This document shows, one piece after another, positions 17,544-27,034 of a stretch of DNA of 64,000 nt. The DNA is from Affinirhizobium straminoryzae (lineage in GTDB: Bacteria; Pseudomonadota; Alphaproteobacteria; Rhizobiales; Rhizobiaceae), in assembly GCF_007004135.1 (NCBI RefSeq), contig NZ_VJMG01000030.1, forward strand, positions 1-64,000. Reading direction: 5' to 3'. Each line of letters opens with the position of its first letter. The first letter of the stretch is position 1. The position numbers and the translations under genes were made by a program. The notes beneath the pieces are model-generated. The model searched no databases. It saw only the letters and a program-made list of their open reading frames with translations, and was not told the DNA's origin.

Positions 17544-18497
17544 ATGGCCTCGAAATCCATCGACAACGCCTTCACCGCCAGAAGCCTGCGGGGCGCCGCC
17601 ACCGATCCGACCTATGCCGGCGCGCTGTCCTTCATGCGCCGCCCCTTCACCAAGGTGATCGAGGGGGCGGATGCGGTGGTGCTGGGCATTCCCTTCGATG
17701 CCGCCGTCTCCAACCGCCCCGGCGCGCGTTTCGGGCCTCAGGCGATCCGCCGCGCCTCCGCCATCTTCGACAACGATCCGCAATATCCCTTCGCCCGCGA
17801 CCTGTTCGAGGCCATGGCGGTGGCCGATTACGGCGACGTGCTGCTGGACTATGGCAACCACCGCGAAACGCCGGAGCGGATCGAACGGCAGGCCGCCGAG
17901 ATTCTGGAAACCGGCGCCTATCTGCTGGGGCTGGGCGGCGACCATTTCGTGACCTGGCCGCTGCTGAAGGCGCATGCCGCGAAGCACGGACCTCTGGCGC
18001 TCGTGCATTTCGATGCGCATCAGGACACATGGGACGACGATGGCGAGCGCATCGACCACGGCTCCTTTGTCTGCCGTGCGGTGCGCGAGGGCGTGATCGA
18101 TGCGGCCCGCTCGATCCAGATCGGCATCCGCACGCAGGCGCCGGAGGATTTCGGCATCCGCATCCTGCACGGCTACGCCGTGGAGGACATGAGCGCGCAG
18201 GCAATCGCCGACGCGATCGTCGCGCATGTCGGCGACGCTCCCTGCTACCTCACCTTCGACATCGACTGCCTGGACCCGGCCTTTGCGCCGGGAACCGGCA
18301 CGCCGGTGGCGGGCGGTCCCTCCTCGGCAAAGATCCTGTCGGTGCTGCGCAAGCTGGGTGCTCTCGATATCCGCGGCTCTGACGTGGTAGAGGTGGCGCC
18401 GGCCTACGACCATGCCGACATCACCGCCATTGCCGGTGCAACGGTCGCCATGTATATGCTTGGCCTCAGGGCCGAGCGTCTTGCGGCGGGCCTTTAA
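17544..18497 (+). CDS. speB: Agmatinase
   Basis: Ureohydrolase of 317 residues with the binuclear manganese motifs LGGDHF, VHFDAHQDTW and FDIDCLDPAFAPGTGTP in the normal order. It hydrolyses agmatine to putrescine and urea. The rest of the family (arginase, guanidinobutyrase, formiminoglutamase) shares the motifs, so the exact substrate is inferred from overall similarity. Coupled to the ABM gene upstream; argC follows after 71 bases. Confidence 0.85.
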   Translation: MASKSIDNAFTARSLRGAATDPTYAGALSFMRRPFTKVIEGADAVVLGIPFDAAVSNRPGARFGPQAIRRASAIFDNDPQYPFARDLFEAMAVADYGDVLLDYGNHRETPERIERQAAEILETGAYLLGLGGDHFVTWPLLKAHAAKHGPLALVHFDAHQDTWDDDGERIDHGSFVCRAVREGVIDAARSIQIGIRTQAPEDFGIRILHGYAVEDMSAQAIADAIVAHVGDAPCYLTFDIDCLDPAFAPGTGTPVAGGPSSAKILSVLRKLGALDIRGSDVVEVAPAYDHADITAIAGATVAMYMLGLRAERLAAGL

Positions 18498-18568
18498 CAA
18501 ACTGAATCAAGTCGCGGATAAACTGAGTCCGCAACCCCGGTTAAACCCCTGATTTTCTGGATAAAGAC

Positions 18569-19501
18569 ATGAGCGCGAAAATCTTCATCGACGGCGAACA
18601 CGGAACCACGGGCCTGCAGATCCGCACCCGCATGGCCGGCCGCCGCGATGTGCAGCTCCTGTCGATCCCGGAAGCGGAGCGCCGCAATGCCGCGATGCGC
18701 GAGGACCTGCTGAACAGCGCGGACATCGCCATTCTCTGCCTGCCGGACGATGCTTCCCGCGAGGCGGTGTCCATGCTCTCGGGCAACAACCGGGTGCGCA
18801 TCATCGACACCTCGACCGCCTACCGGGTCGCCGAGGACTGGGCCTATGGCTTTGCCGAGATGGACGCGGCGCAGGCGGACAGGATCCGCTCGGCGCGCTG
18901 TGTTGCCAATCCCGGCTGCTACCCGACCGGCGCGATCGGCCTCATCCGTCCGCTGCGGGCCGCCGGCCTGCTGCCGGATGGCTACCCCGTCACGGTCAAC
19001 GCCGTTTCCGGTTATACGGGCGGCGGCAAGCAGATGATCGCCCAGATGGAGGACCAGAGCCGCGAGGATGCGATCAGCGCCAACAACTTCCTCTACGGCC
19101 TGACGCTGAAGCACAAGCACGTGCCGGAGATGAAGGTGCATGGCCTGCTCGACCGTGCCCCCCTCTTCTCGCCCTCCGTGGGACGTTTCGCGCAGGGCAT
19201 GATCGTGCAGGTGCCGCTGTTCCTCGAGGACCTCAAGGATGGCGCGACGCTGGAGAGCGTGCATGCCGCCCTCGTGGCCCATTACCAGGGCCAGGACATT
19301 GTCACCGTCGTGCCGCTTGCCGACAGCAGCGCGCTGGCGCGGATCGATGCCGAGGAACTGGCAGGGCAGGACACGATGAAGCTCTTCGTGTTCGGCACGC
19401 CGGGCGGCGCGCATGTCAACCTCGTCGCCCTGCTCGACAACCTTGGCAAGGGCGCCTCGGGTGCTGCGGTACAGAACATGGACCTGATGCTCTCGGCCTG
19501 A
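18569..19501 (+). CDS. argC: N-acetyl-gamma-glutamyl-phosphate reductase
   Basis: Protein of 310 residues, the shorter type 2 ArgC found in alphaproteobacteria. The N-terminal NADP site is [14 protein letters not shown], the catalytic cysteine is Cys117 in NPGCYPTG, and [11 protein letters not shown] follows. It reduces N-acetylglutamyl phosphate to the semialdehyde in arginine synthesis. In Rhizobiales argC commonly sits near rplM-rpsI and speB. Confidence 0.96.
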   Translation: MSAKIFIDGEHGTTGLQIRTRMAGRRDVQLLSIPEAERRNAAMREDLLNSADIAILCLPDDASREAVSMLSGNNRVRIIDTSTAYRVAEDWAYGFAEMDAAQADRIRSARCVANPGCYPTGAIGLIRPLRAAGLLPDGYPVTVNAVSGYTGGGKQMIAQMEDQSREDAISANNFLYGLTLKHKHVPEMKVHGLLDRAPLFSPSVGRFAQGMIVQVPLFLEDLKDGATLESVHAALVAHYQGQDIVTVVPLADSSALARIDAEELAGQDTMKLFVFGTPGGAHVNLVALLDNLGKGASGAAVQNMDLMLSA

Positions 19502-19528
19502 GACATCACGCAAGACGGGAGGGGCAGG

Positions 19529-19927
19529 ATGCTGGACCACATCGGACTGTCGGTGGCCGATCTTGCCCGCTCTCGCGCCTTCTACGACGCCGTGATGCCG
19601 AGGCTCGGCGCGGCCTGTGTGATGGCGGTGACGGCGGAGGAAACCGGCGGCACCTATGAGGGCGCAGGCTATGGCCGCAACGGCAAGCCCTCCTTCTGGA
19701 TCGGCAGCGGCGGTCGTACCCGAGGCAGCCTGCATGTGGCTTTCGTGGCCGACAGCCGCGCCGCAGTCGATGCCTTCCATGCCGCGGCCATGGCGGCGGG
19801 CGCCACGGATAACGGCGCACCGGGCGTGCGGGAGCATTACCATCCCCACTACTACGCCGCCTTCGTGCTCGATCCCGACGGTCACAATATCGAAGCCGTC
19901 TGCCATCTGCCGCCGATGGACGCGTGA
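19529..19927 (+). CDS. VOC-family (glyoxalase/bleomycin-resistance fold) protein
   Basis: Protein of 132 residues with two beta-alpha-beta-beta-beta repeats of the vicinal oxygen chelate fold. It starts MLDHIGLSVADLARSRAFYD and ends with DPDGHNIEAVCH, which carries the usual C-terminal Glu ligand; HIG gives the His ligand. Substrate unknown. The start follows GGGAGGGGCAGG. It overlaps or abuts the kinase gene downstream. Confidence 0.85.
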   Translation: MLDHIGLSVADLARSRAFYDAVMPRLGAACVMAVTAEETGGTYEGAGYGRNGKPSFWIGSGGRTRGSLHVAFVADSRAAVDAFHAAAMAAGATDNGAPGVREHYHPHYYAAFVLDPDGHNIEAVCHLPPMDA

Positions 19928-19929
19928 GC

Positions 19930-20802
19930 ATGGACGAAGGCTCCCCGTCCGTCGATCCGCTGCTGCGGTCCGACCTCTTGCGGGGCTGGTCTCTGAACGC
20001 GCCGCGCCTGATCGCCGATACCCATTCCAGCCGCCTCTACCGCGTGCGGCGCGCCGATGGCAGCGGCGCCATCCTCAAGCAGTTGAAGCCCGAGGGGCTT
20101 CGCGAGAGGGCCGGCTTTGCCTATCTCGCGTGGCGCAACGGGCTGGGTTGCGTGCGTCTGCTGGAGCAGTCGGACGACGCCTGCCTGCTGGACGATGCCG
20201 GCACGCAAAGCCTCGCCGACCTGCACAAGGCGGAGGGCGATGAGGCCGCAACGCCGGTCCTCTGCGAGCTTCTGCCGCTGCTGCATGCGCCCTCCGACCG
20301 GCCTCCACCTCCGGACCTGATCCCGCTGGAGCGGCATTTCCGCAGCCTGTTCCGGCTTGCTGAAAAGGACGGCCCGCACCGGGAGATGGCGGTCTGGGCG
20401 GCCCGGCACGCACGCGACCTCATCGACCACCAGACGCGACAGATCCCGCTGCACGGCGACCTGCACCACGACAATGTCATGAGGGGCATAGACGGCACCT
20501 GGCGCGTCATCGACCCGCAGGGCCTGATCGGCGATCCCGCCTATGAGGTGGCCAATATCTTCGGCAATCCCGGTGGCGCGCATCTGTTCGAACCGGCCCG
20601 CGTGGTGCGGCTCGCCGAAACCTTCGCACCTGTGCCGGGCTGCGATCCGCGAACGGTGCTGCGCTATGCCGGTGCGCATGCCATGCTCTCGACCGCCTGG
20701 TCGCTGAATGAGCCGGACAACCCGAACGCGACGGAAAACATCCGGGAGCGGCTTGCCGTTGCCGGTTTCGTTCGTTCACTGATCGGGCAACAATCTGTTT
20801 GA
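19930..20802 (+). CDS. APH(6)/hydroxyurea-type aminoglycoside phosphotransferase-like kinase
   Basis: Kinase-fold protein of about 290 residues. The catalytic loop LHGDLHHDNVM and the metal site VIDPQGLIGDPAYEVAN match the streptomycin 6-phosphotransferase/hydroxyurea kinase family. Members phosphorylate small molecules; chromosomal copies often have no proven resistance role. Two starts are possible: GTG at 19924, overlapping the VOC stop codon, or ATG at 19930. Neither has a strong ribosome binding site, which suggests coupling to the VOC gene. Motifs are intact, so it is probably active. Confidence 0.82.
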   Translation: MDEGSPSVDPLLRSDLLRGWSLNAPRLIADTHSSRLYRVRRADGSGAILKQLKPEGLRERAGFAYLAWRNGLGCVRLLEQSDDACLLDDAGTQSLADLHKAEGDEAATPVLCELLPLLHAPSDRPPPPDLIPLERHFRSLFRLAEKDGPHREMAVWAARHARDLIDHQTRQIPLHGDLHHDNVMRGIDGTWRVIDPQGLIGDPAYEVANIFGNPGGAHLFEPARVVRLAETFAPVPGCDPRTVLRYAGAHAMLSTAWSLNEPDNPNATENIRERLAVAGFVRSLIGQQSV

Positions 20803-20868
20803 AATTTGTGTTGTAGTGTGAACAGCCGATCCCCGCTATGGTCGCCTCAGGATCGGAGATCACCTTCC

Positions 20869-21696
20869 ATGCAGCAGACGCGTTTTCCCGTATATTTCAT
20901 TCCCCATGGCGGCGGCCCCTGGCCCTTCATGGACTTTCCGAAGAACGACGAGGGCAAGGGCCCCTGGGACGAACTGGGCGATTTCCTGCGCGGGCTGGAC
21001 GCCGAGATCGGCCGCCGTCCCAAGGCGGTGCTGGTCGTGTCCGGACACTGGGAGACGGAACCGCTGCCGACGCTGAGCACGGCCGCACAGCCGCCGATGC
21101 TGTTCGATTACTACAATTTCCCGCCGCACACCTATGAACTGTCATATCCGGCGCCAAACTCGCTGGAGCTTGCCGCCCGCGCCCGCCAGCTGCTGTCGAA
21201 CGCCGGCATCGACTCGGCGGAAGATCCCGCCCGCGGCTTCGACCACGGCGTGTTCATTCCCTTCATGCTGATCTATCCCCAGGCGGATGTGCCGATCACC
21301 ATGATCTCGCTGAAGAACACGCTCGACGTGGAAAGCCATGTGGCGATCGGGAAGGCGCTGGAACCCTTGCGCGACGAGGATGTGCTGATCATCGCATCCG
21401 GCATGAGCTATCACAACATGCGCAAGTTCCGCAGCGCCGAGCCCGACCACGTGGCCGAAGCCATCCGCTTCGATGACTGGCTGACCGAGGCGGTGGAGAC
21501 GCCGGACCCGGATGCGCGTGCCCAAAAGCTTGCCCTCTGGCCGGACAATCCGGATGCCCGCGCCTGCCATGTGCCGGACCATGACCATCTGGTACCGCTG
21601 TTCGTGGCAGCGGGGGCAGCCGGCGCAGACCGCGGCACGCGGATCCTGCGGACCACCTTCCTCGGCAAGCCCTATTCCGCCTTCCGCTTCGGCTGA
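20869..21696 (+). CDS. Extradiol ring-cleavage dioxygenase family (DODA type)
   Basis: Protein of 275 residues of the LigB-like class III family, similar to 4,5-DOPA extradiol dioxygenase. Metal-ligand histidines are seen in YFIPHGGGPW and FDHGVFIPFML, with further conserved residues in VVSGHWE and PDHDHLVPLFVAAG. Natural substrates of the bacterial members are mostly unknown (catecholic compounds). The start at 20869 follows GGAGATC; longer frames upstream run into the promoter region. Convergent with ctaA, with only 4 bases between the stops. Confidence 0.83.
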   Translation: MQQTRFPVYFIPHGGGPWPFMDFPKNDEGKGPWDELGDFLRGLDAEIGRRPKAVLVVSGHWETEPLPTLSTAAQPPMLFDYYNFPPHTYELSYPAPNSLELAARARQLLSNAGIDSAEDPARGFDHGVFIPFMLIYPQADVPITMISLKNTLDVESHVAIGKALEPLRDEDVLIIASGMSYHNMRKFRSAEPDHVAEAIRFDDWLTEAVETPDPDARAQKLALWPDNPDARACHVPDHDHLVPLFVAAGAAGADRGTRILRTTFLGKPYSAFRFG

Positions 21697-21700
21697 AGGA

Positions 21701-22792
21701 TCAGGCGGCGGCCGGGCTGCGGCGGAATTCGCCGTAGAAGCCCCGCCAATGGGTGATGGCATAGGCCAGAACCACCAGACCGCCGCCCTGATGCAGCAGG
21801 CCAAGCTCGATCGGCACATGCAGAAGCAGCGTGGCGATGCCGATGCAGGCCTGCAGGCAGACCAGCCCGAACAGCGCCATGGCACCCTTGGCATGCGTGC
21901 TGCCGGGCGTTCTGGCGATCGAGACGATCATGTGGACGAAGGTCAGCGTCAGCAGCAGATAGGCGCCGCAGCGGTGGACGAACTGCACCGTCTTCGGGTT
22001 TTCGAAGAGGTTGATCCACCAGGGCTGGCGCAGAAAGAGATCGCCGGGGATCAGCGATCCATCCATCAGCGGCCAGGTGTTGTAGGAAAAGCCGGCATCG
22101 AGACCCGCCACCAGCGCGCCGAGATAGATCTGGAACAACGCGAGAAAAGCGAGACCGCCCGCGGCAAGATGCGAATGCGCGGTCGGCGGGGCATCGACGC
22201 GCTGCGGTGTCAGCCCGCGCATGATCCACACGCAGGCGGAAAAGATCAGGCAGGCGATCGTCAGATGGGTGGCGAGGCGGTACTGCGACACATCCGTGCG
22301 CACGGAAAGTCCGGAAGAGACCATCCACCAGCCGACGAAACCCTGGAAGCCGCCGAGCGCCAGCAATCCGACCAGCGGCAGCCGCAGGCGCCTTTCCACC
22401 CGGCCGCTCAGCCAGAACACCAGAAGCGGCAGGCCGAAGACGAGGCCGATGGTGCGCGCCAGCAGGCGGTGCGCCCACTCCCACCAGAAGATCGTCTTGA
22501 ACGCATCGAGCGTCATGCCCTGGTTCAGCTGAGTATATTGCGGGATGCGCTGGTAGAGCTGGAACTCTTCCTCCCATTCCGCAACCGACAGCGGCGGGAT
22601 GACCCCGTGGATCGGCTTCCACTCGGTGATGGACAGGCCCGAATCGGTCAGCCGCGTGGCGCCGCCCACCAGCACCAGACAAAAAAGCGTGATGATGACG
22701 ACCTGCAGCCAGCGCCGCAACAGCAGGCGGTTTCGTTCAAGCCGGTGCACGGCCTCGGCTCTGCCGGTCTGCGTGATATCCAAGGTCGCCAT
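21701..22792 (-). CDS. ctaA: Heme A synthase (COX15/CtaA)
   Basis: Inner-membrane protein of 363 residues with eight hydrophobic segments in two pseudo-repeats. The four conserved heme-binding histidines are in WEWAHRLLART, ATHLTIAC, QFVHRCGAY and LLHQGGG. It oxidises heme O to heme A for cytochrome aa3 oxidase. The long type with WKPIHG and DGSLIPGDLF loops is the proteobacterial one. The start at 22792 follows CAGGAGAACGCC. Confidence 0.95.
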   Translation of the reverse strand: MATLDITQTGRAEAVHRLERNRLLLRRWLQVVIITLFCLVLVGGATRLTDSGLSITEWKPIHGVIPPLSVAEWEEEFQLYQRIPQYTQLNQGMTLDAFKTIFWWEWAHRLLARTIGLVFGLPLLVFWLSGRVERRLRLPLVGLLALGGFQGFVGWWMVSSGLSVRTDVSQYRLATHLTIACLIFSACVWIMRGLTPQRVDAPPTAHSHLAAGGLAFLALFQIYLGALVAGLDAGFSYNTWPLMDGSLIPGDLFLRQPWWINLFENPKTVQFVHRCGAYLLLTLTFVHMIVSIARTPGSTHAKGAMALFGLVCLQACIGIATLLLHVPIELGLLHQGGGLVVLAYAITHWRGFYGEFRRSPAAA

Positions 22793-22936
22793 GGCGTTCT
22801 CCTGACATTCGTCAACAATGTCCATCTGCCGTTGATTTGCCTGATGCCCCCGTGCAAAACAAGGGGAGAGGCTTTGCGGCATGCCGTCGCGGCAGGTTGG
22901 GGACGTCGCAGGTCGGCACGGGCGGGGAGAGAGACA

Positions 22937-23146
22937 ATGCCAGTTCGGTTGAAGAAACTCATCGGCACCGTGCTGATCGTCATTCTCGTGATGCTCTATG
23001 CCCTGCTTGCGACCACATTCGCCACGCTTGCGCTGTCGCAATCTCCGTGGTGGGTGCATCTTGCCTATTTCGCGCTGACCGGCGTGCTGTGGGTTCTGCC
23101 CGCCATGCTGATCATCAAATGGATGGCCGGACCGCGCCAGCGCTGA
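22937..23146 (+). CDS. DUF2842-family small membrane protein
   Basis: Protein of 69 residues with two hydrophobic segments (LIGTVLIVILVMLYALLATT and HLAYFALTGVLWVLPAMLII) and the central SQSPWWVHLAY motif typical of DUF2842, an alphaproteobacterial family of unknown function. The ATG at 22937 has GGGGAGAGAGA in front. It is divergent from ctaA, which it often accompanies, so a role linked to cytochrome oxidase assembly is a guess. Confidence 0.8.
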   Translation: MPVRLKKLIGTVLIVILVMLYALLATTFATLALSQSPWWVHLAYFALTGVLWVLPAMLIIKWMAGPRQR

Positions 23147-23260
23147 CCCGGCAAAGCTCCCGCCTTCATCGTCACTTAACCGTGACGGCCAAATCCTCCC
23201 TGCGTTTTGCAGGAGGTAAAGGTCGCCTTTCGCTCCAGCTGCTAGCCTTGCCGTGCAACG

Positions 23261-24508
23261 ATGCAGTGGCAGGGGTTGAGCGTGCAGGACGGATTGCTGG
23301 GATCGATGGAGACGGCGGGGCGCGGCAGGCCCGCGCTGCAGATCACGATACGCGACAGGACGAGTCCGATGACCCTGTCGATCGTCCGCGACATCACGGA
23401 GATCGAGGCCGAGTGGCGGCGCCTGGAAGCACTGCCGCGCAATTCGCTGCATCAGGGTCTCGACTGGTGCAAGGCCTGGGTCGCGGCGCACCGCGCTCCG
23501 CTGACGCTGGTGGTTGGCCGCATCGAGGGACGGATCGCAATGATCCTGCCGCTCGAGATCCATCGTCGCTGCGGCATCACCAGCGCCGTTTTCCTCGCGC
23601 ATCGCTATAACAACATCAACAGCGGCCTGTTTGCCGATGATCTCGCCCTGTCGGCCCGGGCGCAGCAGGCCCTCGTTCGCGATCTCGCCAAACACCTGGG
23701 CGAGGAGGTGGATCTCGTGGTGCTGGAGGCCGTGCCGCTGGTCTGGCGTGGTCGCCCCCATCCCTTCGCGGCCCTCACCCGCGTGGCCCACCAGAACCAT
23801 TCCTTCCAGCTGCCGCTGAAGGGCGACATGGCGGCCACGCTCGCACAGGTAAACGCCAAACGCCGGCGCAAGAAATTCCGGACACAGACGCGCCGGCTGG
23901 AAGAAGCCGGCGGATTCGAGCATTACATGCCGCGCACCAGCATCGAGCGTCATGCGCTGCTGGAGGAATTCTTCCGGCAGAAGAAGGTCCGCTTCGACGC
24001 CCACGGCCTGCCGGACTCCTTCGCCAGCCCGTCAGTGCGCAACTTCCTGCATGCACTGCTGGATCTGCCACCGAAGGGAGATGACCATCCGCTGACGCTG
24101 CATGCCGTCCGCCTCAGCGGTCAGCCGGGCAAACCCATTGCCGCAATTGCCGGGCTGTCCCGCAAGGGTGACCACGTGATCTGCCAGTTCGGCTCGATCG
24201 ACGAATCACGCCTGCCGGAGGCGAGCCCCGGCGAGCTTCTGTTCTGGCTGATGATCGAAAAGGCCTGTCGCGAGGGAGCCCTCCTGTTTGACTTCGGCGT
24301 CGGCGACCAACCATACAAGCGAAGCTGGTGCCCGGTGGAAACCGTGCTGCACGACATCCTCCTTCCGCTGACCCCGAAAGGTAAGCTGGCGGCAGGCCTG
24401 CACAGCGCTCTGGTCGCCATGAAGACACACCTCAAGCGCAACCGCTTCCTCTATCATCTGGCGCAGCGTGTGCGGGCTGGACGGCTGGTGCCGACCCTGA
24501 CCGAATAG
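23261..24508 (+). CDS. GNAT acetyltransferase of the polysaccharide (CelD/BioF2-like) type
   Basis: Protein of up to 415 residues with an Acetyltransf_6 domain. WRRLEALPRNSLHQGLDWCKAW opens the fold; the central KRRRKKFRTQTRRLEE helix and FDFGVGDQPYKRSWCPVE motif near the C-terminus are characteristic. Relatives in Rhizobiales are linked to exopolysaccharide or cellulose loci and may acylate sugars or lipids. ATGs at 23261, 23306 and 23369 are all possible; 23369 (after AGGACGA) gives about 379 residues. It directly precedes the polysaccharide genes and is convergent with the Wzc-like gene. Confidence 0.78.
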   Translation: MQWQGLSVQDGLLGSMETAGRGRPALQITIRDRTSPMTLSIVRDITEIEAEWRRLEALPRNSLHQGLDWCKAWVAAHRAPLTLVVGRIEGRIAMILPLEIHRRCGITSAVFLAHRYNNINSGLFADDLALSARAQQALVRDLAKHLGEEVDLVVLEAVPLVWRGRPHPFAALTRVAHQNHSFQLPLKGDMAATLAQVNAKRRRKKFRTQTRRLEEAGGFEHYMPRTSIERHALLEEFFRQKKVRFDAHGLPDSFASPSVRNFLHALLDLPPKGDDHPLTLHAVRLSGQPGKPIAAIAGLSRKGDHVICQFGSIDESRLPEASPGELLFWLMIEKACREGALLFDFGVGDQPYKRSWCPVETVLHDILLPLTPKGKLAAGLHSALVAMKTHLKRNRFLYHLAQRVRAGRLVPTLTE

Positions 24509-24533
24509 CGCACTCAGGAGGCTTCAGGAGCCT

Positions 24534-26837
24534 TCAGGCGGCATGACGCCCGTGCGGCGTGCCGGTCAGATGGGTGCCACCGGTCATCACAAGCGCATCC
24601 GGATAGCCGGCCGCGGCGAACCGGGCGACGGTCTCGGCAATGACATCCTCCGAGGCCCCGGACAGGGAGAGAATCAGCTCGGCATGGCTGCCGCGCATAA
24701 GCCGCTCCAGCGCCCGCACATCCGCCGGTCCACATTCCACCAGCACGATTTCATAGGCGCCCGTCAGCGCATCGATGATCATGGTCAACCGATCCGCAGC
24801 CCGCATGGCTTCCGCCGCATCGGCCGTGCCCTGCGGAATCACATGCGCCTCCGAGAGCCGGTCCGGATGGATCGTATCGCCGAAGGCTGCTTCGCCGCAC
24901 AGAAGGTCGGTGATGCCGGCAAGGCGCGCATCGCCTGCCATCAGGCCGGTCGGGCAGGCCGAGCCGGTCAGATCCACCAGCACGACCGAGCGGCGGCGCG
25001 CGGCGAGCGCCCGCGCCAGCATGACGGCGGCGGCCGATCCCGCATCTCCCTGCGGCGAAACCGAGATGACCAGCGCATCGCGCCGTCGCAAAAGGTAATC
25101 CCTGACCGCCTCGATGCCGAGCGCCGGAACCGCCGCCGACGGCACCGGAGGCACTGGAGCGGATACCGCCGGGGCTTCGAAGGCAGCCTCATCAGGCGGT
25201 GGTGGCGTGGCCCCGGGTGGCGTCTCGAGCGACGGGATGATGGCGTTGGCGTCATCTAACGGCTGCGCAGTGGTCCGCACGCTCTCCGGCTGTGGCGTCA
25301 ATGACGGTCCGAGACGGGGCGTTTCGATGACCGGACCGGGGGTCTGTGTCTCGGGGAGAACCGCGGCAACGGGCGTCATCTCCTCTGGCGGAGCGGCAGA
25401 TACGGGGTTCGACCGGGGCACCGATGAGACATCGATCTCGCCACCGGCCGGGCGCAGCGCCCGTCCGGAAAACAGCGCCATCAGAATGAGCACGATCACC
25501 TGCACCACGAAGGCCGCGAGCGCTGCAACGATGGTGATCGGGATCACCTTGGGGAAATAGGGCTCCGGCGGCTCGATCGCGGTGGAGACGATGCGGGCAT
25601 CGGCGGGTGTCGACTGAACATCGATCCGCGAGGCCGCCTCGCGATATCGGGCGAGATAGGTTTCCAGCAGCTGGCGCTCGGCCGCCGCCTCGCGCTCCAG
25701 CGCGCGCAGGCCCACCTCCCCCTCGTCGCTGCGGGAGGATTCGGCCTGGAGGCTGCCGAGCTGCTGCATCAGCTGCTGCTCGCGCAGCCGCGCCACCGTC
25801 GCCTCGCCTTCGAGGCTGGCGAGGATCTTGCGCGTTTCCGCCTCGATCTGCTGGCCGATGCCGGCAAGCTGCGCGCGCAGTGCCTTCAGGCGCGGATGCC
25901 CTTCCATCAGCGTGGTCGAGGCATCGGCGATCTGGCTGCGCAATCCAGCCTCGCTTTCCTTCAGACGCTGGATCATGGCCGAGCCGACCACATCGCTCAA
26001 CGTATCGGTGCCGCGTCCGGCGGCGAGTGCGGCGCGAACATTTCCGGCGCGTGCTTCCGCCGAGGCACGATCGCTGCGCACCTTCGCCAGTTCAGCCGAC
26101 ATGTCCGCGAGCTGCTTCGTGGTGAAACTGGTATTGTCACCGGACTGAAAGAGGCCGTGCGCGGCGCGATAATCGGCCACCTTCTTCTCGGCCGCCTCGA
26201 CGCGCGCCCGCAGCGTCTCGATCTCCGGCTGAAGCCAACGTGTGGCATCCGAATGCGTATCGCGCTTGGCATCGCTCTGCAACGCGAGATAGGCCGCCGC
26301 CAGCCGGTTGGGGATGGCCGCAGCAAGCTTCGGATCCTTCGAGCTGAATTCGATGGCGATCACGCGCGAGCCTTCGACGGGATAGACCTGCAGCCGCTCG
26401 CGAAAGGTCTTGAGGATGCGGTCCTCTGCCGGAAGATCGAGCGGATCAGGCTTCAGACCGACAAGCACAAGCGGGTCCGGCAGCAGCGCGTAGGCATCCG
26501 GATCGAACTCCTTGCGGGCACCGAGATTCATCTCGCGGGCAATGGCGCGGATAAGATCGGCCGATTGCAGGATCTGCGCCTGGCTTGCCACGTTGGAGGC
26601 ATCGAGCAGGCCGTCATTGGCACCCTGGGCACCATCACCGGCAAGGCCTGCCCCGCGCGCCTCGATGACCAGCCGGCTTTCGGCCTTGTAATAGGGCGAC
26701 ATCAGGCTCGAGACGGCAAAGGCCGCCACGGCCGCCAGCGCCGTGGTGAGAAGAATGCGCCGCCGCTTTTCCCAGACAGCGGAAAACAGCTGGCCGAGAT
26801 CGATATCCGCATCCTGATTGCCGCTGACGCCCGCCAT
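24534..26837 (-). CDS. Wzz/Wzc-type polysaccharide co-polymerase with degenerate kinase domain
   Basis: Inner-membrane protein of 767 residues. N-terminal Wzz domain with one membrane span (about 29-48), a long periplasmic coiled-coil region (about 200-410), and a second span (about 431-456) preceded by the P-rich PPEPYFPKVIP motif. A proline/alanine-rich linker (about 466-570) leads to a cytoplasmic domain (about 571-760) shaped like a bacterial tyrosine kinase. The phosphate loop reads SPQGDAGSAAA without the Walker A lysine, VVLVDLTGS keeps the Walker A' aspartate, and there is no C-terminal tyrosine cluster. It would set chain length and link polymerase to the outer-membrane exporter. The start at 26837 follows AGCGGAG. 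Divergent from the Wza-like gene. Confidence 0.88.
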   Translation of the reverse strand: MAGVSGNQDADIDLGQLFSAVWEKRRRILLTTALAAVAAFAVSSLMSPYYKAESRLVIEARGAGLAGDGAQGANDGLLDASNVASQAQILQSADLIRAIAREMNLGARKEFDPDAYALLPDPLVLVGLKPDPLDLPAEDRILKTFRERLQVYPVEGSRVIAIEFSSKDPKLAAAIPNRLAAAYLALQSDAKRDTHSDATRWLQPEIETLRARVEAAEKKVADYRAAHGLFQSGDNTSFTTKQLADMSAELAKVRSDRASAEARAGNVRAALAAGRGTDTLSDVVGSAMIQRLKESEAGLRSQIADASTTLMEGHPRLKALRAQLAGIGQQIEAETRKILASLEGEATVARLREQQLMQQLGSLQAESSRSDEGEVGLRALEREAAAERQLLETYLARYREAASRIDVQSTPADARIVSTAIEPPEPYFPKVIPITIVAALAAFVVQVIVLILMALFSGRALRPAGGEIDVSSVPRSNPVSAAPPEEMTPVAAVLPETQTPGPVIETPRLGPSLTPQPESVRTTAQPLDDANAIIPSLETPPGATPPPPDEAAFEAPAVSAPVPPVPSAAVPALGIEAVRDYLLRRRDALVISVSPQGDAGSAAAVMLARALAARRRSVVLVDLTGSACPTGLMAGDARLAGITDLLCGEAAFGDTIHPDRLSEAHVIPQGTADAAEAMRAADRLTMIIDALTGAYEIVLVECGPADVRALERLMRGSHAELILSLSGASEDVIAETVARFAAAGYPDALVMTGGTHLTGTPHGRHAA

Positions 26838-26974
26838 GAACAACTCCGCTTCCAAGTTATTCCAAACTCTAGGGGATCGCGGTAACCCCGGCGTTAATGG
26901 CACGCCGCGGCGCGGGCTCCTGTCGCTTTCGCGCACAACCGGACGCGGAAAAGTTGAAACCTCTTTACCCGCCA

Positions 26975-26982
26975 TTAACCAT
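26975..26982 (+). promoter_or_regulatory. CtrA-like half-site TTAACCAT
   Basis: The 8-mer TTAACCAT, the known half-site of the alphaproteobacterial cell-cycle regulator CtrA, lies in the 197-base divergent promoter region of the polysaccharide locus, 52 bases before the Wza-like start. A single half-site is weak evidence. Confidence 0.3.
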
Positions 26983-27034
26983 AACAGCCGATAACAGGGT
27001 CAATCGCCTCACCGAAGCCGGAGCCTCGCGCGAA

